Shown here: piece by piece, positions 15,507 to 24,846 of the stretch | Position numbering within the stretch: the stretch's first letter is position 1 | Layout: each line of letters starts with the position of its first letter | Assembly: GCA_943914355.1 (NCBI GenBank) | Contig: CALUBS010000023.1 | Coordinates: forward strand, 1-35,954 | Length of the DNA: 35,954 nucleotides | Direction of reading: 5' to 3' | Origin: an uncultured Corynebacterium sp. | GTDB lineage: Bacteria; Actinomycetota; Actinomycetes; Mycobacteriales; Mycobacteriaceae | The notes under the pieces: model-generated | Databases searched by the model: none | Told to the model about the DNA's origin: nothing | What the model saw: only the letters and a program-made list of their open reading frames with translations | Made by a program: the position numbers and the translations under genes

Positions 15507-16939
15507 TAGGATTCCACCCCCACTGCATGCCACGCAGGCGCCGATGTATAGACGATGGTGGGTTTATCCTTCCGGTAGTCCGCAACGCGGTGGGCTACTT
15601 CTTGTTCGGTAACGGAATCGACAGCTGTGGTTGGATCAGAAAGAATAAGCACCTCCGGATCCGCGGCGATAGCGCGGGCAAGGGCAACCCTTTGCTGCTG
15701 GCCGCCGGATAGGTTGTTCCCGTGCTCGCCCACCTCGCGGTCCACACCACCGGGGATATCCTCGCCCGCGGCCACCTCTAGAGCCCGCGCGGCTGTGCCT
15801 GCATCCGGATGAATATTGTCCTGCACGGTTCCGGTAAACAGCGTGACCTCGTGCGGCACGACGATGAATTTCTCCCGGGGCAGCTCCCGCAATTCCTCCG
15901 GAGCATGCCCATCGATGGCGGTGATACCCGGCCGTAGCGCAGGAACCTGTGGCGCGGCGTCCTCGGGAAGTCCAGGAGCGCCCAGCAGGCCCACGATTCG
16001 CTGCGCACTCGCCTGCGCCGCGGCCCACCGGGAGGCAATATTTCTTCCCAGCATGGTCATCGGGGTAATGATGAATTGGGTAAGGCCAATTACCATAATG
16101 AGCTCACCAATGCTCATCTGCCCATCTAGCGCCAGGTAGCCGGCGGCAATCGCGACGGCGATGACATAGGTGGACCCGAGCGCCTCCGTAGAAGCATTCA
16201 ATCCAGCCTGCGCTGCATTGGCCTCAACGGTTCGCTCGTAGGCGGCATCGGAATCGCCCGCATACCGCTTGCGCACCGTGCCAATCGCCCCGATCCCCTT
16301 AATAATGCGCAGGCCATGGACAATATCCGTCGCCGTCGCGCTAGCGCGGCCCAATGCTGCTTGCCGGATACCAGAACGCTTGCGCAACGGACCAGCCGAG
16401 CGCAGCGATCCCCACACCACGATGGGCCCGCCGCATAAAATGGCCACGCCTAGCGGCAGATTCACCCGGCTGGTCATCACCGCGACATAAATGATGGACG
16501 TAATCTCTGCCACCGGAAAAACCGTCATCATCACGGCATTTTGTACGCGGGTAGCATCGGTCGAGGCAATGGCCAATAACTCCCCTGGCGTGCGTTTCGG
16601 CCCGCCCATCCCCTTGGGATCCATAATCCGTTCCGTGATGGCCATGCGCACGTCGTGGCCGATAACCAGCATGCTGCGCGCGTTGAGCCTGCGGCCCCAC
16701 CACCCAGTGACGGTATTTACGGCGAAGGCTAGGACCAGGAGTGCAAGCCACCACCACAGTCGCCCTATCGATCCTTCCACCACCGCTTCATCGATGGCAT
16801 AACCCACGATGACCGGCGTTGTGCCATTGAGAACGAAGGAGATAGCCATGCACACAGCGGCGGGAATGGTCATCCCAGGCCTAGTGAAGACGGTTTTCAG
16901 CAACCACCGTGGATCTGATGGTTCTGGAAGTGTTGCCAT
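15506..16939 (-). CDS. ABC exporter half-transporter lacking Walker A
   Basis: Half-transporter of 477 residues, about 100 shorter than its family. The transmembrane domain fills 1-315. The NBD is truncated at its front: after RIVGLLGAPGLPEDAAP the sequence passes through LRPGITAIDG directly to VVPHEVTLFTGTVQDNI (360-376), so the Walker A strand and loop are missing. The signature NLSGGQQQR (409-417) is perfect. Walker B reads LILSDPTTAVD (431-441), with Ser in place of Asp and Asp in place of the catalytic Glu. The H-loop His is replaced (TIVYTSA). The reading frame is open and clean, so this looks like an evolved deletion, not a sequencing error. It is the first gene of the operon; start ATG at 16939. 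Confidence 0.88.
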   Translation of the reverse strand: MATLPEPSDPRWLLKTVFTRPGMTIPAAVCMAISFVLNGTTPVIVGYAIDEAVVEGSIGRLWWWLALLVLAFAVNTVTGWWGRRLNARSMLVIGHDVRMAITERIMDPKGMGGPKRTPGELLAIASTDATRVQNAVMMTVFPVAEITSIIYVAVMTSRVNLPLGVAILCGGPIVVWGSLRSAGPLRKRSGIRQAALGRASATATDIVHGLRIIKGIGAIGTVRKRYAGDSDAAYERTVEANAAQAGLNASTEALGSTYVIAVAIAAGYLALDGQMSIGELIMVIGLTQFIITPMTMLGRNIASRWAAAQASAQRIVGLLGAPGLPEDAAPQVPALRPGITAIDGHAPEELRELPREKFIVVPHEVTLFTGTVQDNIHPDAGTAARALEVAAGEDIPGGVDREVGEHGNNLSGGQQQRVALARAIAADPEVLILSDPTTAVDSVTEQEVAHRVADYRKDKPTIVYTSAPAWHAVGVES

Positions 16940-16976
16940 AACAAGCCATTCTAATTCCCGGTAGGTTAGATAGCCT

Positions 16977-17795
16977 ATGTCGACTCGCCACCCCAACCCC
17001 CAACACTTCCCCAGCTACCGCAATCCCTCTGCGAAGCAGAAACCTACCTTTGGCACCGATCCCCAGCGCACCCAGGCAGCGCGCGCCTTTCACCACGGTG
17101 CGCACACCTATCAGGACGTCCGCCCCCATTACCCGGCCGAGGTTGCTGCACTCATCGCCGGCGCCCACCGCGTTGCCGATATCGGCGCCGGCACCGGCAA
17201 GCTCACTGAGTCCCTCACCAACCCCAACGTGCTTGCGGTCGAGCCATCGGCAGATATGGCCCGCGTGCTCCAACACCGCTTGGACATTCCCATCATCCGC
17301 GCCACGGCCGAGCACACCGCGCTTGCCGATGCCTCCCTCAACGCCGCCTGCCTCGCCCAAACCTGGCACTGGGTCGATGTTGCCGCCGCCTCCGCCGAGC
17401 TGGACCGCATCCTCGCGCCGGGCGGGCGCGTCCTTTTAGTGTGGAATACCCTCGATGTACACGCGGATCCCTGGATCCTTCGGTTAAGCCGCATCATGCA
17501 CTCCGGCGACGTGCATAAGCCCGGCTTTTATCCGGAGTACAAGTCACCCTGGACCTTAGAGCGCGAACTCCGGCTGAGCTGGACTCACGAGCTCACCCCA
17601 GAACAGCTCCACCAACTCATGCACACCCGTTCCTACTGGCTCAGAAATAGCGAGGCCATCCACGAGCGCATGACCCACAACCTGAACTGGTACCTCTACG
17701 AGCACATGAGCTTTTCGGCCGGGCAAAAACTGCACATCCCGTACCGCACGGATGCATTCGTGCTGGTACGGGAGGAGTCTATCTCGAGGGACTGA
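16977..17795 (+). CDS. Class I SAM-dependent methyltransferase (methyltransferase type 11)
   Basis: Enzyme of 272 residues. A basic, Pro-rich N-terminus of ~30 residues precedes the Rossmann domain. Motif I is VADIGAGTGKLT (66-77), followed by AVEPSADMARVL (motif II acidic residue), then LAQTWHWVD and LAPGGRVLLVWN. The overall form matches small-molecule methyltransferases of the UbiE/type 11 group; the substrate cannot be told. It diverges from the ABC operon across only 37 bases and its stop codon abuts the stop of the dicarboxylate carrier gene with no space for a terminator. A purine-rich ribosome site is not obvious, so the message could be leaderless. Confidence 0.82.
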   Translation: MSTRHPNPQHFPSYRNPSAKQKPTFGTDPQRTQAARAFHHGAHTYQDVRPHYPAEVAALIAGAHRVADIGAGTGKLTESLTNPNVLAVEPSADMARVLQHRLDIPIIRATAEHTALADASLNAACLAQTWHWVDVAAASAELDRILAPGGRVLLVWNTLDVHADPWILRLSRIMHSGDVHKPGFYPEYKSPWTLERELRLSWTHELTPEQLHQLMHTRSYWLRNSEAIHERMTHNLNWYLYEHMSFSAGQKLHIPYRTDAFVLVREESISRD

Positions 17796-19181
17796 TTACA
17801 GGAGAACCTGGGCCAAGAGGGAGCCGACCACACAGGAGGTAAATACGGAGATCGCTCCGGGGATGAGGAACGAGTGGTTGATGACGTATTTGCCAATTCG
17901 CGTCGTACCCGTGCGATCGAAGCCAATGCAGGCCAAGTCAGAAGGATAGGTTGGCAAGATGAAGTAACCATAAGCTGCGCCGTAGAAACCAACAATGACA
18001 GCCGGGTCAATGCCCAATTGCAAGCCAATAGGGGCAATTGCTACCAGTGCAGCAGCCTGCGAATTGACCAACTTGGACACAACCACCAACACGACGGCGT
18101 ACGTCCATGGGGCCGCCTCGACGACAGAACCCAAGTTCGTTTCCAGGGCATCGATATGAGATTGGAAGAACGTATCTGCCATCCACGCAACACCGAAGAC
18201 CGAAAATACAGCGGTCATGCCGGCCTTGAATACTGGAGTAGACGCAATCTTTTTGGTATCCACTTTGCAGCTAAGAAGGATGATGGCGCCGGCGACGAGC
18301 ATGACCATCTGGATCACTAGATTCATCGATACCGGGCTCAGCTCGCCATCATCACCAGGAACCAGCGGGCGCAGGAACTCGAAAGCGCCGAGGAGGACCA
18401 CGCAGGCAATAGCGACAAGGAAAACGACTACTGAACGCTTAGCCTCGCGGGAAAATTCCTTACCGATGAGCGAATCGGCGCTCTCATTGATGCTGGCGGC
18501 AAACTCTGGGTCTTTCATCCGTTCTTGGAAAGCCGGATCCTTGTCCAGGTCCTTGCCGCGACGCAGCGACCATAACGCGGCGAGAAGAACACCGCACAAG
18601 GACGCGGGTAGCGCCACCGTAAGAATCTGCGGAATCGAATAAGCCTTGTCGATAGCTCCAGCATTTTCCGCAAGGATCGACGCAAGAGAAACGGTAGCCA
18701 CAGACACCGGTGAAGCGGTAATACCCATCTGCGCCGAGGTCGAGGCCACTGCCATCGGACGCTCAGGACGGATTCCCTTTTTGAGCGCGATGTCTTCAAT
18801 GATCGGAAACATGGTGTAGACCACGTGGCCAGTGCCGCACAGTACGGTGAGGAACCAAGTAGTCAGTGGTGCCAAAATTGTGATGCGCTCTGGATGAGCA
18901 CGCAAGAACTTCTCCGCATGCTGCATCATCACTTCCAAACCTTGTGCTTGTTGCAGTGTGGCTGCACAGCCGATAACGGCAATGATCGTCAGCATGACCG
19001 ACACAGGGGGCTCGCCCGGTGCCAATCCAAACACGAAGACCATCAGCATCAAGCCGATGCCAGAAATTAATCCGAGGCCGATCCCGCCATAGCGGGTGCC
19101 CAAAAGCAAAGCACTTAAAATGATTATGACTTGAAGCACGATAGCCAGGACTGAATCCGGGGCAATCACATTCGCTAACAT
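17796..19181 (-). CDS. DcuA/DcuB-family C4-dicarboxylate transporter
   Basis: Polytopic membrane protein of 461 residues, with about ten to twelve hydrophobic segments. Family motifs: GTRYGGIGLGLISGIGL at the start, VMLTIIAVIGCAATLQQAQGLE, LTVLCGTGHVVY and SAQMGITASPVS, and near the end YGYFILPTYPSDL. DcuA/DcuB carriers exchange or take up fumarate, malate, succinate or aspartate, usually under oxygen limitation. The ATG at 19181 is chosen because GAAAGG lies six bases upstream; the longer form has no ribosome site. It stands alone, bounded upstream by a strong terminator. No dicarboxylate sensor is adjacent. Confidence 0.88.
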   Translation of the reverse strand: MLANVIAPDSVLAIVLQVIIILSALLLGTRYGGIGLGLISGIGLMLMVFVFGLAPGEPPVSVMLTIIAVIGCAATLQQAQGLEVMMQHAEKFLRAHPERITILAPLTTWFLTVLCGTGHVVYTMFPIIEDIALKKGIRPERPMAVASTSAQMGITASPVSVATVSLASILAENAGAIDKAYSIPQILTVALPASLCGVLLAALWSLRRGKDLDKDPAFQERMKDPEFAASINESADSLIGKEFSREAKRSVVVFLVAIACVVLLGAFEFLRPLVPGDDGELSPVSMNLVIQMVMLVAGAIILLSCKVDTKKIASTPVFKAGMTAVFSVFGVAWMADTFFQSHIDALETNLGSVVEAAPWTYAVVLVVVSKLVNSQAAALVAIAPIGLQLGIDPAVIVGFYGAAYGYFILPTYPSDLACIGFDRTGTTRIGKYVINHSFLIPGAISVFTSCVVGSLLAQVLL

Positions 19182-19254
19182 GTCATGCCTTTCAAACAGA
19201 AAGTAAATGGTTGACAAGTTTTATCCTATCGGCGCCATAGTGCTCTCACCGAAG

Positions 19255-19306
19255 TAAAAAGGAGAGCGAAGTGTCACACCATTGTTGGTGACACTTTTGC
19301 TCTCCT
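19255..19306 (-). terminator. Long hairpin terminator
   Basis: On the minus strand AGGAGAGC-AAAAGTGTCAC pairs with GTGACACTTCGCTCTCCT (19260-19306; near-perfect stem of about 17 bases around a ten-base loop), followed by a run of five T. It stops transcription coming from the acetyltransferase side before the dicarboxylate carrier gene. Confidence 0.8.
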
Positions 19307-19460
19307 AAGTGGTAAAATACCGGGTTAACCGGCGAAATTATGTAGTTTTGAGGCGTCCTGATGCCTCTTCAATGAGCTCCGGCTTTGCTGGCGAGACAAG
19401 CTCAACTACACCTCACGTGCCAACCCCGAAAGCTGTTGCGCACTATTAGTTGTCGATTCC
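19307..19460 (-). other. Probable decayed gene remnant between acetyltransferase gene and terminator
   Basis: This stretch has no complete gene. On the minus strand one frame reads PEESTTNSAQQLSGLAREV before a TAG, and the adjacent frame continues VELVSPAKPELIEEASGRL and three or four more residues to a TAA just before the hairpin terminator. The amphipathic, protein-like composition of both halves suggests the frameshifted end of a lost gene. The same bases also contain nested inverted repeats (TGTAGTT/AACTACA, GAGGC/GCCTC, GAGCT/AGCTC), so a structured RNA is an alternative. Confidence 0.25.
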
Positions 19461-20063
19461 TCAGGCCTTGTCCTTCTCAGACTTCAGGTCAATCTTATAG
19501 TGCAAGTGATTTTTCACTGCGGGCCACTCATGCCGCAGCACGCTATACACGCAGGTATCTCTGACTATCCCGTTATCTAGTATCTGGTGGCCGCGAAGGA
19601 TTCCATCAAGATGTGCCCCTAGGGATTCCAACGCGCGGCGGCTATCACGGTTAAAGGAGTTGGTGGTGAAGAACACGGATAAGCAATCAAGCTGCTCAAA
19701 TGCGTGGCCCATGAGGGTCAGTTTGCAATCTGCATTAGCCGCAGTATTCTGCGCGGATTGCCTGTACCAAGTGTATCCGATTTGTGCGCGCCTATTACCC
19801 AGATCTAAGGCCTGATAACCAGTCATCCCCACCGTAGTGCCAGCAGAATCAAATACCGTAAAAAGCTGCGACCCGTGGGAGTCATACCAAGAAATGCGCT
19901 CTTCCACGGCTTTTTCCATCTCGCTTGGTGATGGGACCTTGGTATACCACCGCTTCCATAAGTCCCCGTCCTGCACCGCCTCAGCCAGTCCAGGGGTATG
20001 GTCTACGCTCAACGCCTTGAGAGTGATATTTTGCCCGCGCAAGATCTCGATTTTCTGTGACAC
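19461..20063 (-). CDS. GNAT-family N-acetyltransferase (RimJ/RimL-like)
   Basis: Acetyltransferase-fold protein of 200 residues. It reads EILRGQNITLKALSVDHTPGL, then ERISWYDSHGSQLFTVF, VGMTGYQALD, the beta-bulge RRAQIGYTWYR, and FFTTNSFNRDSRRALESLGAHLDGILRGH, the usual C-terminal half of RimJ/RimL-type enzymes, which acetylate protein N-termini or small amines. The substrate is not predictable. The GTG at 20063 is chosen because AGAAGG lies eight bases upstream; the much longer frame extends back into the der gene and through its terminator. Because that terminator separates it from der, it should have its own promoter in 20064-20155. Confidence 0.82.
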   Translation of the reverse strand: MSQKIEILRGQNITLKALSVDHTPGLAEAVQDGDLWKRWYTKVPSPSEMEKAVEERISWYDSHGSQLFTVFDSAGTTVGMTGYQALDLGNRRAQIGYTWYRQSAQNTAANADCKLTLMGHAFEQLDCLSVFFTTNSFNRDSRRALESLGAHLDGILRGHQILDNGIVRDTCVYSVLRHEWPAVKNHLHYKIDLKSEKDKA

Positions 20064-20154
20064 CGTATGTACCTTCTTGCTTTCTGGGCCTAAGCCAATG
20101 AGCTGATGTCTTTCAAGCTTAGCTGCCAATGACACCGAGCGTAATGAGATAGAT

Positions 20155-20199
20155 AAAAACGAGCGGAGCTCCCACGGTTGTGAAAGCTTCGCTCGTTTT
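20155..20199. terminator. Bidirectional-type terminator after der
   Basis: AAAACGAGCGGAGC (20156-20168 region) pairs with GCTTCGCTCGTTTT (20186-20199) with one mismatch. T-runs occur on the distal side of the stem on both strands. On the minus strand it ends the pldP-to-der transcript 13 bases after the der stop codon. Confidence 0.75.
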
Positions 20200-20211
20200 C
20201 GCAGTGAACTC

Positions 20212-21795
20212 TTATTTCCGCTTTTTACCTCGGCGTTCGCGCACGCGCACGGCGATGCGGATGGGAGTGCCGTGGAAACCAAAGCGCTCGCGGAACTTGC
20301 GCTCAAGGTAGCGCCGGTAGGACGCGTCGAGGAATCCAGTGGTAAAAAGAACAATCGTCGGCGGCTGGGTCGATGCTTGCGTAGCAAAGAGCACGCGCGG
20401 CAAACGATTATTCTTCATCGGCGGCGGATTGGCAGCAATCGCCTCACGCATCCAGTTATTGAGCTGGCCAGTGGACACGCGCTGATCCCAGCTTTCTAGG
20501 GCCTCGATCATGGCCGGCTCCAGCTTTTGCAAGGCACGGCCGGTCTCAGCCGAAATATTAACGCGGGTCACCCACGGCAAGTGCCGCAGCTGCTCGTCAA
20601 TCTCGCGGTCGAGGTAATAGCGGCGGTCCTCGTCCATCAGGTCCCACTTATTGAACGCGATGACCAGTGCCTTGCCGGATTCCAGCACCATATTGAGCAC
20701 GCGCTGGTCTTGCTCGGAGATCTCCTCGGAGGCATCGATAAGCATGATGCATACCTCGGCCGCATCGATGACGCCGCGGGTGCGCAAGGACGCATAATAC
20801 TCGTGGCCCTGCGCGTTCTTGACCTTCTTGCGCAGGCCCGCGGTATCGATGAACTTCCACAACTGCTCATCCAGCTGCACCAGCGAGTCCACGGGGTCTA
20901 CCGTGGTGCCGGCGACATTATCTACCACCGAGCGCTCCTCGCTGGTGAGCTTATTGAGCAACGAGGATTTGCCCACATTAGGTCTGCCGACGAGCGCGAC
21001 GCGGCGAGGGCCCGACGTAATCGAGGTCTCGCGCGGTTCTTCGGGGAAGCTGCGCAGGATCTCATCCAGCACGTCCGCGCCACCGCGCCCGTGTTGTGCG
21101 GACACCGGCCACGGGTCCCCGAGGCCCAAGGCATAGAACTGCGCCATATCCGCATACTGGTTATCGGAATCGAATTTATTCGATACCACGATGACCGGCA
21201 CCGGGGATTTTTGCAGGCGGCGCGCCATAACCTCATCGGTTTCGGTAATGCCCACTTTGGTGTCTACCACCATCACGATGACATCGGCGGTATCCATCGC
21301 CATTTCTGCCTGGCGGGCGATATCGGCGTGCATGCCTTTAACGTTGGGATCCCAGCCGCCGGTATCCTGCACGATAAAGCGCTGTCCATTCCAATCCGCC
21401 ACATAGGAGACGCGGTCACGGGTCACGCCAGGGTGATCTTCTACAACGGCCTCGCGGCGGCCGAGGAAGCGATTAACCAACGATGACTTGCCCACATTCG
21501 GCCGGCCCACAATAGCGACGGTGCACAGGGCTTCTTCGGTGGCATCGGCAAAGCCCAGCGATTGTGAGAGCTGATCCCACTCGTCCTCACTGAGAGGCTG
21601 CTCTAGGTCTTCCTCATCCCCGTAATCGGCCTCGCCGAACTCTGACTCATCAAAGTCGTAATCAAATTCTTCAGCATCGAAATCGTCCGTAGCCCAACCC
21701 GGCGAGGTCTCTACCGTTTCCTCGTCGAACTTACCCGCAGGGTAATGGAACTGCGTGACTTCTTCCTCTGGGGACTCAAAATCTTTATTGCTCAT
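20212..21795 (-). CDS. der: Ribosome biogenesis GTPase Der (EngA)
   Basis: Double-GTPase of 527 residues needed for 50S subunit maturation. Two G domains each carry GRPNVGKSS (the first at 97-105), with DTGG and DTAG G3 motifs and SNKFD and FNKWD G4 motifs. The C-terminal KH-like domain ends in a basic tail ([11 protein letters not shown]). The first ~90 residues are an acidic extension ([18 protein letters not shown]), common in Actinobacteria and absent from E. coli Der. The start overlaps the end of cmk by four bases (ATGA). A terminator follows. Confident assignment. Confidence 0.96.
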   Translation of the reverse strand: MSNKDFESPEEEVTQFHYPAGKFDEETVETSPGWATDDFDAEEFDYDFDESEFGEADYGDEEDLEQPLSEDEWDQLSQSLGFADATEEALCTVAIVGRPNVGKSSLVNRFLGRREAVVEDHPGVTRDRVSYVADWNGQRFIVQDTGGWDPNVKGMHADIARQAEMAMDTADVIVMVVDTKVGITETDEVMARRLQKSPVPVIVVSNKFDSDNQYADMAQFYALGLGDPWPVSAQHGRGGADVLDEILRSFPEEPRETSITSGPRRVALVGRPNVGKSSLLNKLTSEERSVVDNVAGTTVDPVDSLVQLDEQLWKFIDTAGLRKKVKNAQGHEYYASLRTRGVIDAAEVCIMLIDASEEISEQDQRVLNMVLESGKALVIAFNKWDLMDEDRRYYLDREIDEQLRHLPWVTRVNISAETGRALQKLEPAMIEALESWDQRVSTGQLNNWMREAIAANPPPMKNNRLPRVLFATQASTQPPTIVLFTTGFLDASYRRYLERKFRERFGFHGTPIRIAVRVRERRGKKRK

Positions 21796-22484
21796 GAGCG
21801 GGACTCCTTAACCACGTTGATTAGAGCCTGCACGACGTCCTCCGGGCTCATGTCAGAGGTATCGACGATAGTGGCATCGTCGGCTGGGCGAAGCGGCGAG
21901 GTTGCGCGGGAAGAATCCGCGGCATCGCGGCGCTGCACATCCGCCAGTACAGATTCAAAATCGGAGGCAATACCGGCCTTTTCGTTTTGATCGTGTCGGC
22001 GCTGAGCACGGACTTCCGCAGAAGCCGTCATAAAGGCCTTCGCTGGTGCATCGGTCAACACGACGGTGCCGATATCGCGGCCCTCTACGATGGCGCGGTG
22101 GGCGCGCTGCGCCAGCGTGCGCTGCAATGACACCAAGTTCTCCCGCACCTCCGGGATGGCAGATACTGCGGAGACGTTCTGGGTGACCTCATCTTCCCGG
22201 ATGACGCGGGAGACATCGGCGCCATCGAAAAGCACCTGCGTGGAATCCGGATCATCGGAGACCTCCAAGGGGAGGTTAGCCGTCGCGGAAATCACCGCTT
22301 CCTTGTCCGCGGGATCCACGCCTTGGCGCAATACCGCCAAGGTTGCCACGCGGTACATGGCGCCGGTATCGATGTATTTTGCATCCAATTGCTTGGCTAG
22401 GGCCCGGCATGTCGTGGACTTTCCCGTTCCGGAGGGGCCATCGACCGCAAGAATCAGGCCTTCATCAGGCATATTCGAAATCAT
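21792..22484 (-). CDS. cmk: Cytidylate kinase
   Basis: CMP/dCMP kinase of 230 residues that phosphorylates CMP to CDP with ATP. The P-loop [10 protein letters not shown] is near residues 15-24. YIDTGAMYR is the nucleotide monophosphate site, and EGRDIGTVV and [13 protein letters not shown] (lid) are present. Its ATG lies in the stop codon of the pseudouridine synthase gene (TAATG) and its end overlaps der, the usual rluB-cmk-der arrangement of Actinobacteria. Confidence 0.96.
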   Translation of the reverse strand: MISNMPDEGLILAVDGPSGTGKSTTCRALAKQLDAKYIDTGAMYRVATLAVLRQGVDPADKEAVISATANLPLEVSDDPDSTQVLFDGADVSRVIREDEVTQNVSAVSAIPEVRENLVSLQRTLAQRAHRAIVEGRDIGTVVLTDAPAKAFMTASAEVRAQRRHDQNEKAGIASDFESVLADVQRRDAADSSRATSPLRPADDATIVDTSDMSPEDVVQALINVVKESRS

Positions 22485-23395
22485 TACATTCCCACCGCCT
22501 TGTACAAGCTCGTCAACTCGTTGGAATTTAGCGCGCGCAGTCCGCCGGGCTTCATATCGCCCAATTGGACCGTGTGCAGCTTGGTGCGCACCAAGCGCTG
22601 CACGGGATAGCCGGCTTCCTTCAGCAAGCGGCGCACGATGTGCTTGCGCCCTTCGTGCAGCTCTACTCGGACCAGAGAGAACCCCTGGTTTTTGTCCACT
22701 ACCTGCACGAAATCGGCCTTTGCCAGGCCATCTTCTAGCTCGATGCCCTCTTTGAGCTGGCGCACAAGCTTATTATCGGCCTCCCCCAATACCGTGGCCA
22801 AGTAGGTTTTCTTCACCTCATACTTGGGGTGCATCAGGCGGTTGGCCAATTCCCCATCGTTGGTGAGGATGAGCAGGCCTTCCGTATCCGCATCCAAGCG
22901 GCCTACGTGGAATAGGCGCTGGCCCGAGGCAACCTTTTCAGACACCACGTCACCCACGCAGGGGCGGCCGAGGTCATCTGACATCGTTGACTGCATTCCG
23001 CGGGGTTTATTGAGGATGAAATATTCTTGGTCTTCGTTGACGTTGACGCGAACACCGTCGACGCGGATGACGTCCACGGCGGGATTGACCTTAACGCCCT
23101 GCTTGAGAATGACATTGCCATTTACTTCGACACGGCCGGCATCAATGAGGATCTCCGCGTGGCAGCGCGATGCAACGCCCGCCTTGGCCAAGACCTTCTG
23201 CAGGCGCTCGCCCTTGGGCTTATCGTCATCGACCAGCCAGTCAGCGCCCAAATCGCGCGCCACCGATTCTGCAGTGGCCTTCTGCTTTTTCTTGGAAACG
23301 TGTTGATTACGAGCCGGCTTGGCATTAGAGACAACGATATCGCTGTCTCGCTGCTTCTTATCCGGTGTGCCGTCACGGCGAGCGGGAGGAGTCAC
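22484..23395 (-). CDS. rluB: Ribosomal large subunit pseudouridine synthase, RluB type
   Basis: RNA-modifying enzyme of 303 residues. A basic disordered N-terminus runs to about 55. The S4 RNA-binding domain is ~62-110 (ERLQKVLAKAGVASRCHAEI). The catalytic RsuA/RluB domain has GRLDADTEGLL with Asp168, and ELHEGRKHIVRRLL. It is expected to make a pseudouridine in 23S rRNA helix 89, as RluB does. The GTG at 23395 has AAAGGA seven bases upstream. A 55-base gap separates it from scpB. Confidence 0.93.
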   Translation of the reverse strand: MTPPARRDGTPDKKQRDSDIVVSNAKPARNQHVSKKKQKATAESVARDLGADWLVDDDKPKGERLQKVLAKAGVASRCHAEILIDAGRVEVNGNVILKQGVKVNPAVDVIRVDGVRVNVNEDQEYFILNKPRGMQSTMSDDLGRPCVGDVVSEKVASGQRLFHVGRLDADTEGLLILTNDGELANRLMHPKYEVKKTYLATVLGEADNKLVRQLKEGIELEDGLAKADFVQVVDKNQGFSLVRVELHEGRKHIVRRLLKEAGYPVQRLVRTKLHTVQLGDMKPGGLRALNSNELTSLYKAVGM

Positions 23396-23450
23396 TTAAG
23401 TGTCCTTTTCTCTCGAAGATATGAAATTACCTGCGTGAGTCTACCCCACC

Positions 23451-24005
23451 TCAGTACTCTTCGTCGATTGTATCGACATCTGGGAGAAGCGGTGCCAAAT
23501 CAGGAAGGCGTTCCAACGAGTCTATGCCTAAGAGTTCGAGGAAAAGCTCGGTGGTTTCATACCGGTGCGACGCTCCTTCAAACTCGTCCTGCGGGAGCTC
23601 GCGGATGAGCCCTCGCAGGTTAAGGGTGCGCATTACGCCGTCCACGTTGACACCGCGCACCGCAGAGACCTGCTGGCGTGTGACCGGTTGGCGATAGGCC
23701 ACGACGGCTAGCGTTTCCAAGGCCGCGCGCGAGAGCTTCGTTTGCGCCCCATCCAATAAAAACTCCTCCACCGCGCTGGCGTTTTCCTGGCGGGTATAAA
23801 ACCGCCAACCCTCAGGGGTCTCGCGCAGCTCAATTCCAGAGCCGCGGTTGTCGAATTCGCGTTGAATGGTCCGCAGGCAGTCACTAATGACCGCCGGTTC
23901 CACGTTAAGCGCCCGCGCCAAGGACTCTACGGATGCCGGCGAATCAAGCACCAGCAAGACCGACTCGAGCCGGGACCGCAATTGCGAAATGAGCGGAAGA
24001 TCCAT
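23451..24005 (-). CDS. scpB: Segregation and condensation protein ScpB
   Basis: Protein of 184 residues with the two winged-helix domains of ScpB (SQLRSRLESVLLVLDSPASV, then LDGAQTKLSRAALETLAVVAYRQPVTRQQV and VDGVMRTLNLRGLI). It joins Smc and ScpA in the condensin complex that compacts and separates chromosomes. The ATG at 24005 is used. A TTG at 24065 would give 20 more residues overlapping scpA, but those residues (Gln/Thr/Ser-rich) do not look like the family. The ribosome site is weak for either, so the start is uncertain. Confidence 0.9.
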   Translation of the reverse strand: MDLPLISQLRSRLESVLLVLDSPASVESLARALNVEPAVISDCLRTIQREFDNRGSGIELRETPEGWRFYTRQENASAVEEFLLDGAQTKLSRAALETLAVVAYRQPVTRQQVSAVRGVNVDGVMRTLNLRGLIRELPQDEFEGASHRYETTELFLELLGIDSLERLPDLAPLLPDVDTIDEEY

Positions 24006-24042
24006 GCCTCTTAGATTACAACCAGCGACGGCGGTGCTAGTA

Positions 24043-24840
24043 CTAGTCCCAATTTGCTGCTGCAACGACTGCGGGATCTACGTCCAAGCCGGTCCAGGAA
24101 AGGTCCAGCTGGCCCAGCGGTTCCTGCTGCTGGGCATCAACCGCCTTGGCCTTAAATAGTTCCAAAAGCGCCAAGAACCTGCCGACGATATGCATGGTTG
24201 TGGTGCAATCCCGGGTAAGGGAGGAAAAACTTGTCCACTGCCCGGCACCCATGAGTTTGAGCGTTTCGAGGATCTTTCCAGCCTGCTCGGGCACGGAGAC
24301 GGCGACGCCATGAATATGGCCCGTTGCCACTTCTTCCGGCGGCTTGGGGCGAAAGACGCCCGCCGCCATTTCCGCAAAGCTCGCTGGAGTATGGCCCAGG
24401 GTTACGGGAGGTAAAAGCTCTGCAAATTGCTCCTCGATGCTGACCGCGCGCGGATAACTGCGCTGCGCCTCTCGCTGCCAGCGGGCAAATTGATCCGCCG
24501 CCTGTTTATAGGCCTTGTACTGCAAAAGCCGGGCAAAGAGCAGGTCACGCGACTCCAGCAACTCCAGGTCCTCTAGATCATCGACCTCGCCCCGCGGCAA
24601 TAGCCGTGCGGCCTTTAAATCCAACAGCGTTGCCGCCACGACCAAGAAATCAGTCGTTTCATCCAGATCCGCGTTCTCGCCCAACTGCCGCGTGTACCCC
24701 ATAAATTCATCGGTCACCTCAGACAAGGCCACATCCGTGATATCCATCTTCTTGGCCTGTATGAGCTGCAAAAGCAGATCAAATGGCCCCTCGAAATTCC
24801 GCAGGGCAATACGGAATCCCGTAATCTCTGGTTGCGTCAC
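24043..24840 (-). CDS. scpA: Segregation and condensation protein ScpA
   Basis: Kleisin of 265 residues. The N-terminal Smc-neck-binding region is FEGPFDLLLQLIQAKKMDITDVALSEV, and DEFMGYTRQLGENADLDETTDFLVVAATLLDLKAARLLP is the conserved helix pair. The C-terminal winged helix is WTSFSSLTRDCTTTMHIVGRFLALLELFKAKAV. It bridges the Smc heads. The GTG start lies six bases after the pldP stop with no clear Shine-Dalgarno sequence, so it probably depends on coupling to pldP. Confidence 0.94.
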   Translation of the reverse strand: MTQPEITGFRIALRNFEGPFDLLLQLIQAKKMDITDVALSEVTDEFMGYTRQLGENADLDETTDFLVVAATLLDLKAARLLPRGEVDDLEDLELLESRDLLFARLLQYKAYKQAADQFARWQREAQRSYPRAVSIEEQFAELLPPVTLGHTPASFAEMAAGVFRPKPPEEVATGHIHGVAVSVPEQAGKILETLKLMGAGQWTSFSSLTRDCTTTMHIVGRFLALLELFKAKAVDAQQQEPLGQLDLSWTGLDVDPAVVAAANWD

Positions 24841-24846
24841 GGTAGC

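Noticed and set aside
19338..19410. tRNA-like fold with a seven-base closing stem
   Set aside because: The inner arms do not match tRNA geometry: no proper anticodon loop, no T-loop in the right place and no discriminator/CCA context.
20527..21486. Long plus-strand open frame of 319 residues
   Set aside because: It is antisense to der, whose motifs are complete. Its His/Ile/Arg-rich composition is typical of an antisense shadow of a GC-rich gene.
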